From Elephas maximus indicus (lineage: Eukaryota; Chordata; Mammalia; Proboscidea; Elephantidae): a DNA stretch of 64,000 bases. Each line of letters begins with the position of its first letter. The first letter of the stretch is position 1. Shown here in pieces: positions 1 through 9,446 of the stretch. The stretch covers positions 3,432,001 to 3,496,000 of the forward strand of contig NC_064844.1 of the NCBI RefSeq assembly GCF_024166365.1, given 5' to 3'. Below the pieces are notes generated by a model, which had not been told where the DNA came from, searched no databases, and was given only the letters and a program-made list of their open reading frames with translations. Made by a program: the position numbers and the translations under genes.

Positions 1-480
1 CCAATTCCTGACAAATGCGCTGGCCCCTCTCCAAGGAGCTGGGCAGCAATCTGTGCTCTCTGCTGGTGCGTGCTGATGGCCGTTCTGCTGGTGGTGGAAA
101 TGGGGGAGGAGGCGTTCTTCTCAAGAAAGAAAGATCTGAGGACTTCTGGAGACTCACCCAAGCCCAAAGAACTCCAACTTAGCACGGCAGAGTGCAGGAT
201 CTTAACTGCTTTTCACTTTCCCCAAATGAAGGACGTGTAATGAGAACCGGTGCTTTCAGAGAGTAAATAACTGACTCATCCCGTTCACAGTAGGAACTAG
301 AATTCACACTGGCTTTTAGAGCATGGTAGCCTTTGGGAGAATTCTACCACTGAGCCCCTAATGCCTATCAGGGAATAAGAACGTCTGTGTTTGAAAACAG
401 AAAAGCCTAACTAGAGTCCAAGGTGGAATATGCTAGCCAGCTGCCCTCCTCTGCCCTGAAAAACAGAAAATCCAGTGCGA
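1..480. other. unique intergenic DNA
   Basis: I see no exon, repeat or regulatory signal that can be supported here. The sequence is ordinary mixed-composition DNA with no long open frame. Confidence 0.5.
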
Positions 481-499
481 CATAATCAGAAGACAATTT

Positions 500-580
500 A
501 GCCAGAAGCAGGAGAACTTTGTTTCAACCCTGCCTCTTGAATTAGCAATGTGACTAACCCTGGCCAATCTATAAACTCAC
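500..580 (+). repeat. MIR fragment (degenerate)
   Basis: The stretch around 'caaccctgcctcttgaatt' followed by 'tagcaatgtgactaaccctgg' follows the MIR core order: tcaaatcctggctctgcca, then tagctgtgtgaccttgg. It is an old SINE shared by mammals. Its edges are unclear because of divergence. Confidence 0.5.
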
Positions 581-835
581 CCGCACCCATCCGATAAAAA
601 GAAACATTCAGATTCGATCATTTCCAAGGGCCCTTTCATTACGCATTTTCCAAGTTCAGGATAACCTTTTCCTCATCTAGAAGAAAAAAATATCACCAGA
701 ATGTCCAGGTCACTCCATCTCATTTGGGTCACTGGCCAGGACAATACTGTTGTATTGTTCCCATGATACCAATGTGGAAAACCTTTAGATGTTGGATGGC
801 CGAACAGTTGGATGACTGGATGAGTTTTCCTTTTT

Positions 836-867
836 GGGGTGGGAGGGGCGAGGGGAGGGGGGATGGG
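836..867 (+). other. G-rich tract, G-quadruplex candidate
   Basis: Runs of G4, G3, G4, G4, G6 and G3 are separated by one to three bases, so the plus strand meets the usual four-tract rule with short loops. The tract sits where the 5' head of the adjoining SINE should be. Confidence 0.6.
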
Positions 868-878
868 CGGTTTTCGGA

Positions 879-1028
879 TGTTGGCTGCTAACCAAAAGGT
901 CCACAGTTGGAAGCCACCAGCTGCTCCTTGGAAACCCTGTGGGGCAGGTCTACTCTGTCCTGTAGGATCTCTAGGAGTCAGAATCAACTTGACAGCAACG
1001 GGTTTGTTTGGTTTTTTTTTTTTTTTGG
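879..1028 (+). repeat. AfroSINE type A, 5'-truncated
   Basis: The element begins in 'ttggctgctaaccaaaaggt' and continues through the body 'tctactctgtcctgtagg' to the 'caacgggtttgtttgg' end and a T-rich tail. The tRNA-like A-box head is missing and is replaced by the G-rich tract just upstream. The call is by likeness to the other copies in this window. Confidence 0.85.
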
Positions 1029-1029
1029 C

Positions 1030-1667
1030 GTTATTTAGACCAGCTCATATAATGGTATCAAGAGTTTTGCAGTCTCTTTAGGATCCTTGGGTCCTCTTTT
1101 CTGGGAGATGTTCAGAAAATAAGGTCTCTTTGAGTGGATTCTATGCAATCTCAAAGCGACTGCACACCTAAGAGCAGAAGGTCCTTCAGGAAGACTATCA
1201 GCAGCTTGCTTTCAGTTAAGTCGTGGTTCTCCATCACCGTGCACTGGCAACTCTCAAGGCTGCATGCCAGCAGAGTGCCATTTATGAAAGAAGCACAGAA
1301 GAGAGCCACGCTGTTCAGGAAAGCTTGCCTAAAACACTCCGGGAACGCAGGGTAAGCAACAGCAAGAGTTCTGCATCACAGCCCAGACATCATCCTTTAT
1401 GCACGTCGTAGAATCAATTCTAAACTCCCACAACTTGTTGTTTTAGACATTTTCCAAATGCCTGACTTGGTATAGTTTGGAAAAATTGGCTCACTTGGTG
1501 ATCTTCAGGTTAGGACATACTGTGAGAAGATTCCAGAATGAAACAGAGGGGAAATGAATCTGCAAGGAATTGTTACAAGAAATTCTAATGAAACGAGACC
1601 ATTAAGGGAATAAAACAGGCTGTCACAGGAAAGTGAGGAATTGAATGAAAAACAAACTTAGTTCTGC
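1030..1667. other. unique intergenic DNA
   Basis: No recognisable repeat or exon. Two short plus-strand open frames overlap near 1134-1411 in different frames, and neither shows a known domain. Confidence 0.45.
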
Positions 1668-1677
1668 TCCAAAATAT

Positions 1678-1849
1678 GAAGCCCCGGTGGCCCAGTGGTT
1701 GAGAGCTCAGCTGCTAACCAAAAAGGCTGACAGTTCAAATCCACCAGCTGCTCTTCAGAAACCTTATGGGGAACTTCTACTCTATCCTATAGGGTCGCTA
1801 TGAGTTAGAATCGGCTCAAAGGCAACAGGTTTGTTTTTTCTGGTTTGGG
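1678..1849 (+). repeat. AfroSINE type A, full length with target-site duplication
   Basis: This is a complete tRNA-like SINE. The head 'gccccggtggcccagtggtt' corresponds to a pol III A box, 'cagttcaaatccacc' to a B box, and the body runs to 'ggcaacaggtttg' with a T-rich tail. A perfect 10-bp direct repeat, 'tccaaaatat', flanks it at 1668-1677 and 1850-1859, which shows insertion by target-primed reverse transcription. Confidence 0.93.
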
Positions 1850-2069
1850 TCCAAAATATTACTTGAACCCAATCTGGGACACCTCCCTTTCCCTTTAATT
1901 AGCTTTAACGTTTCTCAGAATTAATATTTTTTTCTGACTTAATGCCAAGGAATTCCATTTGCTTAGATTGTACATGAAGTCAGAGCTTCATCCCCTGTGT
2001 AGAGTCCATAGAGTGGGATGTTAAGAACTTATATTCTGGAGAAATAAATAAATAAACAAATAAACAACC

Positions 2070-2254
2070 CTGAAGTTCTAATCCTGCCTCCTGCACCTAG
2101 CTCTTTTGACTTTGTGCAAGTTACGAAACTCTTGGGACTTCAGTTTCTTCACTTATCAAATGGTCTAACAGTCTATCTACAATGCTTAATAAAGATTAAA
2201 TGATATATGTTAGACACAGTATTTTGCATGTAGAAAATGCTTAATACGTACTAG
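2070..2254 (+). repeat. MIR, near full length
   Basis: MIR landmarks appear in order: 'ttctaatcctgcctcctgc', 'tttgtgcaagttacgaaact', 'cagtttcttcacttatcaaa', 'gattaaatgatatatgtt' and the 3' 'tagaaaatgcttaata'. It is directly abutted downstream by an LTR-like element. Confidence 0.8.
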
Positions 2255-2680
2255 TGTTATGGATTGAATTGTATCCCCCCAAAAGTATGTGTTGTAAATA
2301 CACCCCCTTGTATAGGTGGATGTAATCCCATTTGGGAATGGGGTTTCTTTGTTATGTTAATGAGGCCACATCAGTGTTAGGTGTGTTTTAAGCCAATCAC
2401 TTTTTGAGATACAAAAGAGCAGATCAGATAGAGACAAAAGCAAGCAGCTACAGGGGAAGACAGATGCCATGCCACATGAAGAACAGCAAGGAACCAAGGG
2501 ACAGAAGCTGGAGAGAGAAAAGAACCTTCCTCCAGCACCAACGAAGTCTTCCCTTGAAACTGGTGCCCTAAATTTGGACTTCCAGCCTCCCCCCAAAGGT
2601 GAGAAAATAAATTTTTGTTGCTTAAAGCCACGTGTTTATGGTATTTCTGTTTCAACAACACTAAGAAACTATGATGGGTA
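2255..2680 (+). repeat. solo LTR, ERVL-MaLR-like
   Basis: The element starts 'tgttatggattgaattgtat' and continues through a C-run and a TATA-like 'gagatacaaaag'. It has a purine-rich middle, a polyadenylation signal aataaa at 2606-2611, and the motif 'ttaaagccacgtgtttatgg'. This order is typical of MaLR LTRs (MLT/MST/THE group). No internal retroviral sequence follows, so it is a solo LTR. I cannot find a convincing 5-bp target duplication, so the 3' edge is uncertain by a few bases. The open frames inside it have no coding meaning. Confidence 0.65.
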
Positions 2681-2689
2681 ACTATTCAA

Positions 2690-3195
2690 ATTATTATTAC
2701 TATTTATAGGGTTCATCTTGTTTCAGACTGGTTAAGGCCACGTGAGCAGCATATCTACATGTGAATTACAACCAAAAGTCTAGTTCTGGAGGAAAAGAGA
2801 TAATTTAGGTTCATGTTCACATGGCATTTGTATCTCATGGTAACTGGGAATAAAGAAAAACAGCAGAGAGTCCCAGGCCTTTAGTTCAAAGACTTGCCTT
2901 CAGTCCCTAGGAGAAGAAATGGTTTCAAGAATGCTGACCTGGTTCCAGTCAGGGAAATATCAACCAAGTGTGTGGGAGGAAGGAAGAGAAGGGAGAACAA
3001 CATGCTACCCCCTGTTGCCTGGCATATTGTCAAACCCAGATCAGACCAGTGGGCAATCACTGTCAGTGTGAGGGACAAAATGCAACTTATAAAAACGGGA
3101 TGACTGGAGCATGTTCCCGTTTCTAGTAAGGGGAACACCTCCAGGGGTAGATGGCCCTGGTTTAAGGTAGTGGTTAGTGGGTCTTCTTAACATCA
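2690..3195. other. unique intergenic DNA
   Basis: No gene, repeat or motif that I can support. Antisense and sense frames of 69-85 codons overlap here, which is typical of chance frames. Confidence 0.45.
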
Positions 3196-3200
3196 ACAAT

Positions 3201-3366
3201 GAAAAAAAAGCCAAACCCATTACCGTTGAGTCAATTCTGACTCACAATAACCCTATAGGACAGAGTAGAATTGCCCCATTGGGTCTCCAAGGAGCAGCTG
3301 GTGGATTTGAACTGCTGACCTTTTGGTTAGTAGCTGAGCTCTTAACCACTGCGTCACCAGGGCTCC
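3201..3366 (-). repeat. AfroSINE type A, full length
   Basis: Reverse-oriented SINE. A poly-A stretch (tail complement) leads into 'gccaaacccattaccgttga', 'gacagagtagaattgcccc', the B-box complement 'ggatttgaactgctgacc' and the head complement 'accagggctcc'. A short direct repeat 'acaat' is seen at 3196-3200 and 3367-3371. Confidence 0.92.
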
Positions 3367-3371
3367 ACAAT

Positions 3372-4330
3372 TGTACAAAAGTAGACACTTTTGCAAAGGG
3401 TAGAGTGGGAAAAAAGTAGACTTAAGTTGCTCTCACAACAACTTTATGGGAATTTGCAGTTTTCCTCTGGAGGGCAGGGAAAAGCAGACAGGGCTAGAAA
3501 TCTGAGGGGAGAATAGATGCAGTAACGAGATGCAGTAGGAAGATTAAGTCTCAGTTCAGTGGCCGGTAACTAGGTCCTAGGCAGGGCCATGGCCAGACAG
3601 CATGCCCTGCAGTGAAGATGTTCAAGGAGCTCTAGGAGCAGTGACTTCACAGTCCATTTAAAGCAGTTTCCCACTCTGTTCTACACTCCCTCTCTGCTAC
3701 TGGGAAGCCATCAATAAGCACATCTTATGTCTAATAACTGATTTGTTTTGGTGCTTGAGGGAATGAAGACAGTGCTCATAAGTGTCATTGAGCATTGTGG
3801 AGAGAGTTCAGAGAAAGCAAGGATTCAGGGTCAGAGGTGCCTGGGAAGAGAGATACAGCATTTCCTGCTTCCTCTCCTAGTCTTCAGACACCCTGGGGAA
3901 ATCTACATAATGAGAGTTGGAGTCCCTCTATTTTTGTATTAATGAAAAGAGTGACACAGGCATGCTAGCAGGGATTTGTGGATCTCCAGGAGTCATCCTG
4001 ATCTCCAGGCAGGGTAGGAGGGGGTGCTAAAATAGAACAACTCACCCATTGTGCACTCCACTTTATAAGGAACCTGGATGTCAGGGCATGGGGAATCAAG
4101 AATAAGAGTCTCTGAGGGGTTCAAGTCATTAGGAAAGAAGACAAAAAAAAAAGAAACCCAACAATCTCCCAAACATGCCTGAGGACGATACACAATAGAC
4201 ACCAATTTTAATTTGGGTATACAATGGACCCCAATTCTCTGATGACAAATACATTCTTTTACTGAACAGTTTGTACCCACCTACCATATTTTGAGAACTC
4301 CACCAGAGCAGAAGCTGAGCAATAGAGAGG
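3372..4330. other. unique intergenic DNA
   Basis: No recognisable element. An A-rich tract at about 4143-4152 is the only low-complexity part. Confidence 0.4.
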
Positions 4331-4334
4331 AGAG

Positions 4335-4457
4335 GGCACAGGCTTAAGAGATGGAAACCTGGGTTTGAAATCTAGCTCTGCCACTTGCTAGCTGTGTAAA
4401 CTTGGGCATGCCATTCTCATTTGCCTTCTCATTGTAAAATGGGAACTAATTCCTGCA
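4335..4457 (+). repeat. MIR, interrupted at its 3' part
   Basis: 'gggtttgaaatctagctctg', 'ccacttgctagctgtgtaaa', 'cttgggcatgccattctc' and 'ttgtaaaatgggaac' match MIR order closely. The element stops at 4457, where an RTE 3' fragment begins, so the MIR is the older host of that insertion. Confidence 0.85.
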
Positions 4458-4902
4458 AGACTAATTCCTAAAAATATCCAGGCCATGGTATTTTCAATCG
4501 CCTCATATGCATGCAAAAGCTGGACAACAAAAAGGGAAGACTGAAGAAGAACTGATGCCTTTGAATTATGGTGTTGGCAAAGAATATTGAATATACCACG
4601 GACTGCTAGAGGAACGAACAAGATGGTCTTGGAAGAAGTACAGCCAGAGTGCTGCTTAGAAGCAACGATGATGAAACTTTGTCTCACATACTTTGGTTGT
4701 GTTATCAGCAGGGACCAGTCCATGGATAGGGACATCATGCTGGGTAAAACAGACGGTCAGTGAAAAAGAGGAAGACCCTCCATGAGATGGGTTCAAACAC
4801 AGCAAAGATTATGAGAACGACACAGGACCAGGCAACGTTTCGTTGTGTTGTACATGGAGTCACTATGACTCGGAACTGACTCATCAGTACCTAACAACAA
4901 CA
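4458..4902 (+). mobile_element. RTE LINE, 5'-truncated 3' end
   Basis: 'ccatggtattttcaatcgcc', 'tcatatgcatgcaaaagctgg', 'ttgaattatggtgttggc' and the ending 'cctaacaacaacaa' match the 3' part of the RTE copy at 6402-9316. The encoded end is the C-terminal part of the polyprotein followed by the 3' UTR, with stops. Flanking 'aattcctgca' (4448-4457) and 'aatccctgca' (4903-4912) look like a target-site duplication with one mismatch. This copy keeps about 200 bp of 3' sequence that the larger RTE lacks. Confidence 0.87.
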
Positions 4903-4912
4903 AATCCCTGCA

Positions 4913-6330
4913 ATGCAGGACCCAGTGAGATCTATTGTGCCTAAGTCATAGTGGGATTATTTCTCCACAAACTCCGTTCTAACCTGCTCAGTGCACACAG
5001 CTCTATACTAGTGGCTGTAGAGCCATTCCAAATAAGACATGTGTCCTTGGTCTTCACTTAACTTGTGAGCTAGTGAGCAAACACCAGCCACCAAGCCCAG
5101 GGACCTCGAGGGACAGAAAGTCACCATTTTCCCCATGTGCAGCAGCTTCACTTCACTTCACTTTATGGATTTCCCTTATTTTAAATAATAATAAAAAAAA
5201 AAATAGTCCCTTAGAATTCCACAAAAAGCTACCAAAGTGCACGGTTAGCATTATAATTAAACATATACACAAAAATATTTATCATATTTACTACATAAAA
5301 GAGCTATGAACTTTAATCTGGAAAAAAAAACGTTAAGCGCAATGGGAAAAAAAAGTTTAAGGACATATACAGCATTTCAAAGAAATCTAGAAATGGCAGG
5401 GTAGGAGGGTTTTTTTTTTGTAACATGATTTTATTTAGTAATTCCTTGAGAAAATTAATGATCTGAGCTAGTAGAAATGTTAACACTTTTTTTGACACTT
5501 ACCCATGCACGTTTGGAGAATGTGCGCTGTCAAAGCTGGCTATCACGCCGAGAACATGCTGTGAGAAATAATGCGCCAAGTGTGCCTGCTGGAGGAAAGC
5601 ATGTCCCTCAGTGTCCTGGACCCAGGAACCATCTCCACGCGGCATACATAAGTCGGGGCCCAGGACAGGCTTTAAGCAGAGAGAGGGTCAGTGGGGGCCA
5701 GAGTTCCATTTGACACCAGCTTATATAATTACAGATGCTCGCATTCCCCAGCTTCGGTGAGGAGGACAGTGAACTAACTTCCTGGGCTCATTTCCTTTAG
5801 CTTGCTGGAACCAAAAGCCCTCTTCCCAGGGTGGCAACCATGCTTTACTGAAACCACGGTGAAGAGCCTGAGGTTATGAGGAAAAAGCACCACGAAGGCA
5901 CAAGGAGAATCCTGTCCGTACCAGAGCCAGTCGGGCCACATGGGAACTTGACAATGATGATTCTCTGGAACTCTGAGGACATGAGTACAAAAGCAAGGCC
6001 TAACGCTGCCACATGAACACATAGGAAACTAAGTAAAATTGTTGTTTCAGCAAGCGCCATTGCTAGTCTTATATTCTGACTAATGGTGCCTGGCTTTTGT
6101 CTGATGATAGTTGGAGAATTCCATCATGTTAAAGCAAAAGAAGCACAAGCAGGGGTCTTTCAAAGTGCAACATGGCTCAGATGACGCTGTCCGATGGCAC
6201 TCCTGTACTGATGTGGTCATTATCTCCACGTGGCATACGGTATATTAGAGTGAACCATATGAAATCATCATACTGCTGTCAACTGGTCAAATATTGGCAA
6301 TATCATATAGTTCATTTAAAATTTATTTGT
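4913..6330. other. intergenic DNA with one old repeat trace
   Basis: About 4980-5065 resembles an old mammalian repeat segment ('gtgcacacagctctatacta', 'gacatgtgtccttgg'), which I cannot name. A T/A-rich tract lies at 5170-5420. The rest shows nothing I can support. Confidence 0.35.
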
Positions 6331-6334
6331 TGTT

Positions 6335-6401
6335 AATATTTCTCCCTAAGCTGTAAGCTCTGTGAGAGGAACTTTGTTATATTCACTGTTTTTTCCCCAG
6401 A
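6335..6401 (+). repeat. L2 3' end, left piece (split by RTE)
   Basis: 'taagctgtaagctctgtgag' followed by 'aggaactttgttatattcac' is the L2 3'-end motif (agctccttgagggcaggga, then ttgtcttgttcac). Its continuation lies on the far side of the RTE insertion at 9317. Confidence 0.7.
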
Positions 6402-6885
6402 AGACAGACTAGTGGTCTGCTTCTGAAAAAATTGCCCAGTGAAAACCTTATGAATAGCTGCGGAACATTGTCTGACATAGTGCTGGAAGATGAGCCCCTC
6501 AGGTTGGAAGGCACTCAAAACACGACTGGGGAAGAGCTGTCTCCTCAAAGTAGAGTGGACCTTAATGACCTGGATGGAGTAAAGCTTTTAGGACCTTCAT
6601 TGGCTGATGTGGCACAACTCAAAATGAGAAGAAACAGCTGCAAATATCCATTAATAATCAGAACATGGAATGTATGAAATTTGAATCAAGGAAAAATGAA
6701 ACCCATCAAAAATGAAATGGAATGCATAAATATCATTATTCTAGATATTAGTGGACTGGTATTAGACATTTTGAATCAGACAATCATATAGTCTACTATG
6801 ATGGGAGTAACAAATTGAAGAGTAATGGAATCCCATTCTTTGTTAAAGAGAACATTTCAATATCTGTACTGAAGTACAACACTGT

Positions 6886-7043
6886 CCCATACCCATTGCC
6901 GTCAAGTTGATTCCAACTCATAGAGATCCTATAGGACAGAGTAGAACTGCCCTGGAGGGTTTCCAAGGAGTGGCTGGTGGATTTACACTGCTGACCTTTT
7001 GGTTAACAGCCGAGCTCTTAACCACTGTGCCACCAATGCTCCT
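6886..7043 (-). repeat. AfroSINE type A nested in the RTE
   Basis: Reverse-oriented SINE: 'cccattgccgtcaagttgat', 'gacagagtagaactgccc', 'ctgctgaccttttggttaac', 'cttaaccactgtgccacc'. It is flanked by a perfect 9-bp duplication 'caacactgt' at 6877-6885 and 7044-7052 made of RTE sequence, so it inserted after the RTE. It splits the endonuclease region. By chance its antisense reads open into the downstream endonuclease frame, giving a 198-codon chimeric frame at 6907-7503. Confidence 0.94.
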
Positions 7044-7052
7044 CAACACTGT

Positions 7053-7503
7053 TAGTGATAGAATAACATCTAATACAACTATTATTGAAATTTATGCACC
7101 AACCACTAAGGCCAAAGATGAAGAAATTGAAGATTTTTACCAACTTCTGCAGTCTGAAATTGATCAAGCATGCAATCAAGATGCGTTGATAATTACTGGT
7201 GATTGGAACGCGAAAGTTGGAAACAAAGAAGAACCTGTAGTTGGAAAACATGGCCTTGGAGACAGAAACGAGGCCAGAGATTACATGATAAAATTTTGCA
7301 AGAGTAACGACTTATTCATTGCAAATACAGTTTTCAACATGGTAAATGGTGACTATACACATGGACTCCACCAGATAGAATACACAGGAATCGGATTGAT
7401 TACATCTGTGGAAAGACACTATGGAGAAGCTCAATATCATCCATCAAAAAAAGACCAGGAGCCTACTGTGGAACAGACCATCAATTGCTTTAGGCAAGTT
7501 TAA
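7053..7503 (+). pseudogene. RTE endonuclease domain remnant
   Basis: The frame downstream of the nested SINE encodes the later part of an apurinic/apyrimidinic-like endonuclease, the enzyme that nicks target DNA for target-primed reverse transcription. The motif IITGDWNAKVG (about 7189-7221) carries the conserved D and N of this fold. It is followed by a GLGDRNEARDYMIKF-type stretch typical of RTE polyproteins. The frame ends at the stop at 7501-7503, ahead of the linker to the RT. The N-terminal part lies upstream of the SINE (about 6650-6880) and already has stops, for example soon after the ATW-like 'RTWNV' at about 6660-6674. It is dead. Confidence 0.88.
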
Positions 7504-7941
7504 ATTGACACTGAAGAAAATTAAAACAAGTCCGTGAGAGCCAAAGAATGAGCTTGAGCATATCCCACCTGAATTTAGAGACCATATCAAGAATAGATTC
7601 GATGCATTGAACACAACAAGGACTTCACACATGAAGAAAGCAAAAGCCATTAAAAAGACAGGAGAGAAAGAAAAAGCCAGAATGGATGTCAGAATAGACT
7701 CTGGAACTTGCTCTTTAACTAGCTAAAAAAAACGGAAGAAAGATAAAGTAAAAGAGCTGAACAGAACATTTCAAAGATCGGCTTGAGAAGACAAAGTATT
7801 ATAAAGGTATGTGTAAAGACCTGGCGTTAAAAAAACCAAAAGGGAAGAACATGCTCAGCATTTCTCAGGCTGAAAGGACTGAAAAAAAATTCAAGGCTCC
7901 AACTGCAATATTGAAGGGTTCTACAGGCAAAATATTGAAGG

Positions 7942-9000
7942 ATGCAGGAGGCATCAAAAGAAGATGAAACTAATACGCAGAGTCATGTACCAAAAGGAAT
8001 TGGTCAACATTCAACCAATTCAAGAGGGAGCATATATGATCAAGAACTGATGCTACTGAAGGAAGAAGTTCAAGCTGGGCTGAAAGCACTGGCAAAAAAC
8101 AAGTTTCCAGGAACTGATGGAATACCAATTAAGATGTTTCAACAAATGGATGCAACGCTGGAAGCACTCATCTGTCTACGACAAGAAATTTGGAAGACAC
8201 CTACCTGGCCAACCATCTGGAAGAGATCCATATTTGTGCTCATTCCAAAGAAAGATGATCCAACGGAACGCGAAAATTATCAAACAATATCATTAATATC
8301 ATATACAAGTAAAATTACGCTGAAAATAATTCAAAAACAGTTGCAGCAGTACATTCGCAGGGAACTGTCAGCAATTCAAGCCAAATTTAGAAGAGGACTT
8401 GGAACAAGGAATATCGTTGCTAATGTCAGATGGGCCTTGGCTGAAAGCAGAGAATACCAGAAAGATATTTACCTATGTTGTATTGACTAGCAAAGGCATT
8501 CGACTGTGTAGATCATAACAAATTATGGACAACATTGGGAAGAATGGGAATCCCAGAGCTTATGCTTATGAGGAACCTGTACACCGACCAAGAGGCAGCC
8601 ATTCGAATAGAGCAAGGGGATACTGAATGGTTTAAAATCAGGAAAGGTGTTTGTCAGGGTTGTATCCTTTCCCCAAACTTAGTCTCTATGCTGAACAAAT
8701 ACTGTGAGAAACTAAACTATCTCAAGAAGAACGTGGCATCAGAATGGGAGGAAGACTCACTGACAACCTGAGATATGCAGATGACACAATCTTGCTCGCT
8801 GAAGAACTTACTGATGAGGATGAAAGACTACAGCCTTCAGTATGGATTACTACTCAATATAGAGAAAACAAAAATTCTTACAACTGGACCAATAAACAAC
8901 ATCTGATAAACAGAGAAAATACTGACGTTTTCAAGGATTTCATTTTACCTGGATCCACAATCAACACCCACGGAAGCAGCAGTCAAGAAATCCAATGACT
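7942..9000 (+). pseudogene. RTE reverse transcriptase remnant
   Basis: Three successive frames carry one RT domain. 7942-8490 has the N-terminal blocks (GTDGIPIKMFQ, then a WKRSIFVLIPKKDD stretch typical of RTE RT). It stops at 8488-8490, just as the AFD catalytic block begins, and that block continues in another frame ('AFDCVDH' near 8497-8517). 8535-8771 carries GVCQGCILSP. The YADD catalytic motif (8774-8785) is in a further frame that runs to about 8998. At least two frameshifts and one stop separate these parts. The function was copying LINE RNA into DNA at the insertion site; the copy is inactive. Confidence 0.9.
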
Positions 9001-9316
9001 TACTGCATTGGGCAAATCTGCTGCAAAAAATTTCTTTGAAGTGTTGAAAAGCAAAGTTGACCCTTTGAGGACTAAGGTGTACCTCACCCAAGCCATAGTA
9101 TTTTCAGTCACCTCATATGCACGCAAAAGCTGGACAATGAATAAGGAAGACTGAAGAAGAATTGATACATTTGAATTATGGTTTTGGCCAAGAATACTGA
9201 ATAGACTATGGACTGCCATAAGAAAGAACAAGTCTGTCTTGGAAGAAGTATAGTCAAAATGCTCCTTAGAAGTGAGAACAGTGGGACTGACATGATGGCA
9301 CCTAACAACAACAACA

Positions 9317-9400
9317 TTTCCCCAGAGCTTAGAATGGTGCCTGATACATAACAGACTTTCAAAAATGTTGACAAATAAATGAAGAAATGAATTCACTGAT
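9317..9400 (+). repeat. L2 3' end, right piece (split by RTE)
   Basis: 'cagagcttagaatggtgcct', 'gatacataacagactttcaa' and 'aaatgttgacaaataaatga' continue the L2 3' end that starts at 6335. They begin with the second copy of the RTE target duplication. Confidence 0.75.
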
Positions 9401-9407
9401 ATTAATT

Positions 9408-9446
9408 AGTACCCTGGTGGCGTGGTGGTCAAGAGCTACCTCAAGA
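9408..9446 (+). repeat. AfroSINE head fragment
   Basis: 'taccctggtggcgtggtggt' followed by 'caagagctac' equals the first 35-40 bases of the SINE, including its A-box-like part. The following sequence does not continue the SINE, so this is a short truncated piece or a recombination remnant. Confidence 0.6.

Larger units (their letters stand above)
6402..9316 (+). mobile_element. RTE (BovB-like) LINE, nearly full length, degraded
   Basis: This is a non-LTR retrotransposon of the RTE clade. It lies between exact 10-bp duplications 'tttccccaga' at 6392-6401 and 9317-9326, inside an older L2. It runs from a short 5' region through an endonuclease and a reverse transcriptase to the 'cctaacaacaac' tail. 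Visible relics are the endonuclease motif DWNAKVG near 7201, the RT motif GTDGIPIK near 8110, GVCQGCILSP near 8645 and the catalytic YADD at 8774-8785. The reading frame is broken by stops and shifts, so it cannot move on its own. A SINE sits inside it at 6886-7043. Relative to the copy at 4458 it also lacks about 200 bp just before the tail. RTE/BovB elements in afrotherians are established knowledge; assignment to a named subfamily would need alignment. Confidence 0.93.

Noticed and set aside
2357-2681. Frames of 70-94 codons on both strands
   Set aside because: They lie within a MaLR-like solo LTR.
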